DNA of 8,453 bases from Nitrospirota bacterium (lineage in GTDB: Bacteria > Nitrospinota_A > UBA7883), in NCBI GenBank assembly GCA_011052055.1, contig DRJW01000173.1:1-8453 (forward strand), written 5' to 3'. The position numbers and the translations under genes were made by a program. The notes under the pieces were generated by a model. It was not told the origin of the DNA, did no database searches, and saw only the letters and a list, made by a program, of their open reading frames with translations. The number at the start of each line of letters is the position of its first letter. Positions within the stretch are counted from its first letter, which is position 1. This document shows, piece after piece, positions 6,148-8,453 of the stretch.

Positions 6148-6924
6148 ATGAACCGTGAGCCGGACGGCGCCGCCGGACGGGCTGTCAAATTATCCGCCGC
6201 TGTAATCACCAAAAATGAAGAAAAGAAAATCGGGGATTGTCTCGACAGTCTTTCTTTCGCCGACGAGATCGTCGTCGTGGATTGCGGGTCGACCGACCGG
6301 ACGACGGAAATAGCGAAAAGCAAAGGCGCCAAAGTTGTTTTCCACGAATGGGAAGGGCATATCGGGCAAAAAAATTACGCGATCAGCCAGACGACCGGAG
6401 AATGGATATTAAGCCTCGACGCCGATGAACGGGTTTCAGCAAGGCTTCGTGTAGAAATTCAGCGCGCGCTCCTCGACCCCAGGGCCGACGGTTACGCCAT
6501 CGCGCGCCTCGTCTTTTACATTAACAGATGGATATACCATTGCGGATGGTACCCGGCCCGCAAGGTGCGGCTGTTTAAAAGAGGCAAGGGCAAATGGACG
6601 GGAGAAAATCCACATGACAAAATTGAGCTAAAGGGGAGGCTCCAGAACCTGGACGGCGACATCTACCATCTCTCTTTCGACACAATCTCCGACCATCTCA
6701 AAACAATAAACAGTTTTACCCAAATCGCCGCCAGAGAAAGAACCGCGAAAAACCATAAAGCTGGTTTCTTCTCTATTGCGCTAAGACCGCCTGCGACTTT
6801 TATGAAAATGTACTTTTTAAAACTTGGTTTTCTGGACGGCATTCCGGGACTTATTTTGTCAGGGCTTTCCAGCTACCACGTATTCTGCAAATACCTTAAA
6901 ATCTCGCAGATGAGCCGGGAGTGA
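6148..6924 (+). CDS. Family 2 glycosyltransferase, WaaE/KdtX-like (LPS core type)
   Basis: This 258-aa protein is a GT-A-fold, inverting family 2 glycosyltransferase. The N-terminal half shows AAVITKNEEKKIGDCLDSL (17-35), FADEIVVVDCGSTDRTTEIA (37-56), QKNYAIS (74-80) and GEWILSLDADERVS (84-97); Asp91-Ala-Asp93 is the metal/nucleotide-sugar DxD motif. Later, YHCGWYPARKVRLFKRGKG (130-148) and ENPHDKI resemble the acceptor region of WaaE-type LPS inner-core glucosyltransferases. The C-terminal ~50 residues are hydrophobic and basic (MKMYFLKLGFLDGIPGLI), fitting inner-membrane association. I chose ATG 6148, preceded by AGGGGAG (6139-6145). An in-frame ATG at 6109 would add 13 residues and overlap the upstream gene without a ribosome site. 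The sugar and acceptor cannot be told from sequence. It is cotranscribed with the zinc-ribbon gene. Confidence 0.88.
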   Translation: MNREPDGAAGRAVKLSAAVITKNEEKKIGDCLDSLSFADEIVVVDCGSTDRTTEIAKSKGAKVVFHEWEGHIGQKNYAISQTTGEWILSLDADERVSARLRVEIQRALLDPRADGYAIARLVFYINRWIYHCGWYPARKVRLFKRGKGKWTGENPHDKIELKGRLQNLDGDIYHLSFDTISDHLKTINSFTQIAARERTAKNHKAGFFSIALRPPATFMKMYFLKLGFLDGIPGLILSGLSSYHVFCKYLKISQMSRE

Positions 6925-7067
6925 TAGACCGAAAGAGGCGCCTAATTTTTAGGCTTCACCTGTAACCTGTCTACTTTTCAGACATCAGCGACACTTTTTC
7001 GGACACTAAAATCCGACATAATTTGTCGATAAAATCATAACTCCTTTAATATCAGTCTTTGTTATTA
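6925..7067. other. Gene-free stretch with a small hairpin and a TGTC/GACA repeat cluster
   Basis: No ORF with coding character is seen. GCCTAA-TTT-TTAGGC (6940-6954) is a 6-bp hairpin just after the glycosyltransferase gene. It lacks a T-tail, so at best it is a weak terminator. The rest is AT-rich and dominated by the repeat cluster at 6968-7028. The region ends at a sigma-54-type promoter. Confidence 0.6.
6968..7028. repeat. Cluster of TGTC/GACA direct and inverted repeats (candidate activator sites or IS-end remnant)
   Basis: Read on the minus strand, four imperfect direct repeats follow one another: TGTCGGATTTTAG, TGTCCGAAAAAG, TGTCGCTGA and TGTCTGAAAAG. Some also form dyads: TGTCT-N7-AGACA (6968-6984) and CGACA-N5-TGTCG (7014-7028). 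The cluster lies about 66-126 bp upstream of the predicted sigma-54 start near 7094, where enhancer-binding activators usually bind. The spacing also resembles the multiple terminal repeats of some insertion-sequence families such as IS21, but no transposase is nearby. Confidence 0.5.
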
Positions 7068-7083
7068 TGGCACGAGGATTGCT
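7068..7083 (+). promoter_or_regulatory. Sigma-54 (RpoN) -24/-12 promoter
   Basis: TGGCACGAGGATTGCT matches the consensus TGGCACGrNNNTTGCW at every defined position. GG (7069-7070) and GC (7081-7082) are separated by the required 10 nt. The start would be near G7094. No plausible ORF follows on this strand; transcription reaches a strong terminator at 7171-7211. A sigma-70 alternative (TTGTTA 7059-7064 with TATTAT 7085-7090) has a 20-bp spacer and is poor. Confidence 0.7.
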
Positions 7084-7093
7084 GTATTATAGG

Positions 7094-7211
7094 GGTAAGT
7101 GTTTGAAGTTTTTGCAAAGCGTTGGGCTTCCCTCCTTCCCCCAACACAGGCTCAATGCTTTGTAATGTGACCCGTGGAAGTAGCCCCCCTTTACTTCCAC
7201 GGGTTTTTTTT
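7094..7211 (+). ncRNA. Candidate sigma-54-dependent small RNA, ~118 nt
   Basis: The interval between the sigma-54 promoter and the intrinsic terminator has no convincing ORF; its only ATG (7155) lacks a ribosome site and reads through the terminator. A compound stem is visible: TTGCAAAGC (7112-7120) pairs with GCTTTGTAA (7157-7165) over 9 bp including one G-U, and GTTGGG (7121-7126) pairs with CCCAAC (7140-7145). The apical loop CTTCCCTCCTTCC (7127-7139) contains CCTCC, the complement of a Shine-Dalgarno core. An 11-nt bulge (7146-7156) separates the two helices on the 3' side. The terminator hairpin ends the RNA, and its oligo-U tail would suit Hfq. I do not recognise a known family. It would be expressed when an enhancer-binding activator is active. 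Existence is inferred from promoter, structure and terminator. Confidence 0.6.
7171..7211 (+). terminator. Strong Rho-independent terminator
   Basis: CCCGTGGAAGTA (7171-7182) pairs perfectly over 12 bp with TACTTCCACGGG (7192-7203), enclosing a C-rich 9-nt loop (GCCCCCCTT). Eight T residues follow (7204-7211). The T-run is only on the + side, so it ends the small RNA. For the convergent membrane-protein gene it offers a hairpin without a U-tail. Confidence 0.93.
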
Positions 7212-7220
7212 GCCCTTTTT

Positions 7221-7457
7221 CTACTTGGTCTCTTCAAAAGGCGATTCTGCAGGATCGATCAGCTCTTTTATTATGGAAAAGGTGGAATACGATCCTAAAA
7301 CAGCGAAGATCAGAAAAAATACGACGCCGTACATATTCGTAATAAGAACTTGAAACGGATTATTCAGGAGCAGACCCACGCAACCAGACACCCCCAAAAC
7401 GGCGCCCGCGATACGGAACAGGAGAGAGTCGAGTTTGACCCAGAAATTTTTTGTCAT
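7221..7457 (-). CDS. Small two-helix inner-membrane protein, unknown function
   Basis: The 78-aa product (from ATG 7455-7457) has a short basic N-terminus (MTKNFWVKLD) and two hydrophobic segments, about residues 12-31 (LLFRIAGAVLGVSGCVGLLL) and 39-60 (within ITNMYGVVFFLIFAVLGSYS). An acidic C-terminal tail ends PAESPFEETK. Both ends are likely cytoplasmic. There is no signal-peptidase site or recognisable domain. An upstream in-frame TTG (7476-7478) would add seven residues but lies between the -35 and -10 boxes of a good promoter, so I prefer the ATG. No Shine-Dalgarno precedes either start; the predicted transcript begins about 3-4 nt before the ATG, implying leaderless translation. The gene stands alone between two + strand units. 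It is probably real given the promoter and membrane pattern, but the function is unknown. Confidence 0.65.
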   Translation of the reverse strand: MTKNFWVKLDSLLFRIAGAVLGVSGCVGLLLNNPFQVLITNMYGVVFFLIFAVLGSYSTFSIIKELIDPAESPFEETK

Positions 7458-7466
7458 GCACGCTAG

Positions 7467-7494
7467 GGTATACGTCAAGCGGTGAATCTGTCAA
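7467..7494 (-). promoter_or_regulatory. Sigma-70-type promoter of the small membrane protein gene
   Basis: On the minus strand TTGACA (forward 7489-7494) is followed after 16 bp by TATACC (forward 7467-7472). Transcription should start near 7460-7461, only a few bases before ATG 7457. Confidence 0.6.
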
Positions 7495-7623
7495 TCACCA
7501 GACGCTTTCCGGCTTAACGGAGAAAATTTTCCCGCTCTTTTCTTTATATGCCGGAGATGAGGCTTCCTAATTATTCGCGCCAAAAGATAAGGACATTAAA
7601 AAGCGGACAGGATAAAATCAGCT

Positions 7624-8453
7624 ATGGATTCTATTAAAGAGATTGATCTGATTAACCTGATCGAAAAAATGTTCGACAAGCCTGCGCCGGGGCTTGCGCT
7701 TGGGATAGGGGACGACTGCGCGGCCATCAAACCATCAGCCGGATTCGAGACGCTGATTACCACCGACACTCTTGTGGAGGGGACGCATTTCAAGCGCGAC
7801 TCGGCCACGCCTGATTCACTGGGGCGAAAATCGGTGTGTGTCAGCCTCTCCGATATTTCAGCGATGGGCGGCAGACCAAAATTTTTACTTCTTTCGATAA
7901 ACATCTCAAAGAACGTAAATAAAACGTGGATCGTGAAATATCTCAACGGTTTCAAAGCGATGGCGAAGCGTTATGATTGCCAGCTCATTGGGGGCAACAT
8001 AACCCGCAGTCGCAATCTTTCGTTCACCATCACCGTCCTGGGGGAGGTATCTAACGGTTTTCGGATCGACCGATCCGGCGCCATGCCGGGAGACCTGGTG
8101 TATGTCACCGGATCGCCTGGCGACTCGGCCCTGGGGCTCGACCTGCTGAACCGGCGAAAATCAAACTATACAAAAGATGAGCTAAAGCTGATCGCAAGAC
8201 ATCAAAAACCCCAGCCGAGGGTCGAGTGGGGGCAGATACTCTCTTCTGGCCGGATAGCTTCATCGATGATTGATATCTCCGACGGTGTGGCGATAGATTT
8301 AAAACGTCTGCTAAAGGCCTCCTGCGTCGGCGCGGTAGTCGAACTCGCCGGTTTCCCGCTCTCCACACAAGCTGAAAAAATTGTCAAAGCGGATGGGGCT
8401 AAGACGTGGCGGAGAATATTGAGCGGAGGCGAGGATTACGAGCTTTTGTTCAC
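7624..8453 (+). CDS. thiL: Thiamine-monophosphate kinase (3' partial)
   Basis: ThiL phosphorylates thiamine monophosphate to thiamine diphosphate using ATP, the last step of thiamine diphosphate synthesis, in the cytoplasm. The 276 visible codons cover most of a typical ~320-340-aa enzyme; the right edge removes the C-terminus. N-terminal motifs are GIGDDCAAI (27-35), TTDTLVEGTHF (46-56) with metal and substrate acids, and LSDISAMGGRPKF (75-87). GGNITRS (123-129) replaces the more common GGDTTRS, a known variant. The second domain shows GDLVYVTGSPGDSALGLDLL (156-175), the MIDISDGVAIDL Asp cluster (215-226) and SGGEDYELLF (267-276). ATG 7624 is the only in-frame ATG after TAA 7597, with AGG(A/T) at 7609-7613 ten bases upstream. 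No TPP riboswitch is recognisable in the preceding ~145 bp. It appears to be the first gene of its unit. Confidence 0.96.
   Translation, partial: MDSIKEIDLINLIEKMFDKPAPGLALGIGDDCAAIKPSAGFETLITTDTLVEGTHFKRDSATPDSLGRKSVCVSLSDISAMGGRPKFLLLSINISKNVNKTWIVKYLNGFKAMAKRYDCQLIGGNITRSRNLSFTITVLGEVSNGFRIDRSGAMPGDLVYVTGSPGDSALGLDLLNRRKSNYTKDELKLIARHQKPQPRVEWGQILSSGRIASSMIDISDGVAIDLKRLLKASCVGAVVELAGFPLSTQAEKIVKADGAKTWRRILSGGEDYELLF

Noticed and set aside
6968..7028. CRISPR array
   Set aside because: Repeats are 9-13 nt, imperfect and adjacent without spacers; no cas genes nearby.
7479..7623. TPP riboswitch before thiL
   Set aside because: No recognisable conserved thi-box (such as CUGAGA-type core) or terminator/anti-terminator pair is seen in this leader.
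7548..7637. 29-codon ORF (MPEMRLPNYSRQKIRT...) overlapping the thiL start
   Set aside because: No Shine-Dalgarno and no family match. Overlap with thiL by 14 nt could mean coupling, but chance is as likely.

Overview
This window looks like a chromosomal segment of a Gram-negative, probably anaerobic bacterium. The DUF1844 protein, sigma-54-type promoter, LPS-type glycosyltransferase, 2-hydroxyacyl-CoA dehydratase and nickel-pincer genes together would fit a Desulfobacterota-, Nitrospirota- or Nitrospinota-like lineage. That placement is inferred from gene content only. There is no complete mobile element, CRISPR array, tRNA or rRNA.

Layout. (1) 1-411 (+) is the 3' part of a DUF1844 gene. (2) 482-2730 (-) is a three-gene operon, transcribed right to left. 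It holds a lone 2-hydroxyacyl-CoA dehydratase subunit, its BadF/HgdC-type ATPase activator (4-nt overlap) and a DinB-fold protein 24 nt further on. (3) An 86-bp divergent promoter region separates it from gpsA-larB-larC (2817-5798, +), which are tightly spaced. GpsA makes sn-glycerol 3-phosphate for phospholipids. LarB and LarC catalyse the first and last steps of nickel-pincer cofactor synthesis. LarE and any LarA-type enzyme are not in view. (4) A 162-bp gap with promoter-like TATAAT boxes and a perfect 7-bp palindrome precedes a 59-aa Trm112/YcaR-like zinc-ribbon gene and a WaaE-like family 2 glycosyltransferase (5961-6924, +). (5) 6925-7220 carries a cluster of TGTC/GACA repeats, a near-consensus sigma-54 promoter and a strong intrinsic terminator. 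Together they outline a noncoding RNA of about 118 nt. (6) A small two-helix membrane protein (7221-7457, -) has a promoter so close to its ATG that its mRNA may be leaderless. (7) thiL, thiamine-monophosphate kinase, runs off the right edge (7624-8453, +).

The most noteworthy item is the apparent sigma-54-controlled small RNA at about 7094-7211. Its two hairpins expose C/U-rich loops that could pair with Shine-Dalgarno sequences. Second is the divergent pairing of a 2-hydroxyacyl-CoA dehydratase/activator with nickel-pincer cofactor genes. The known nickel-pincer enzymes are 2-hydroxyacid racemases, so the two modules could share substrates.
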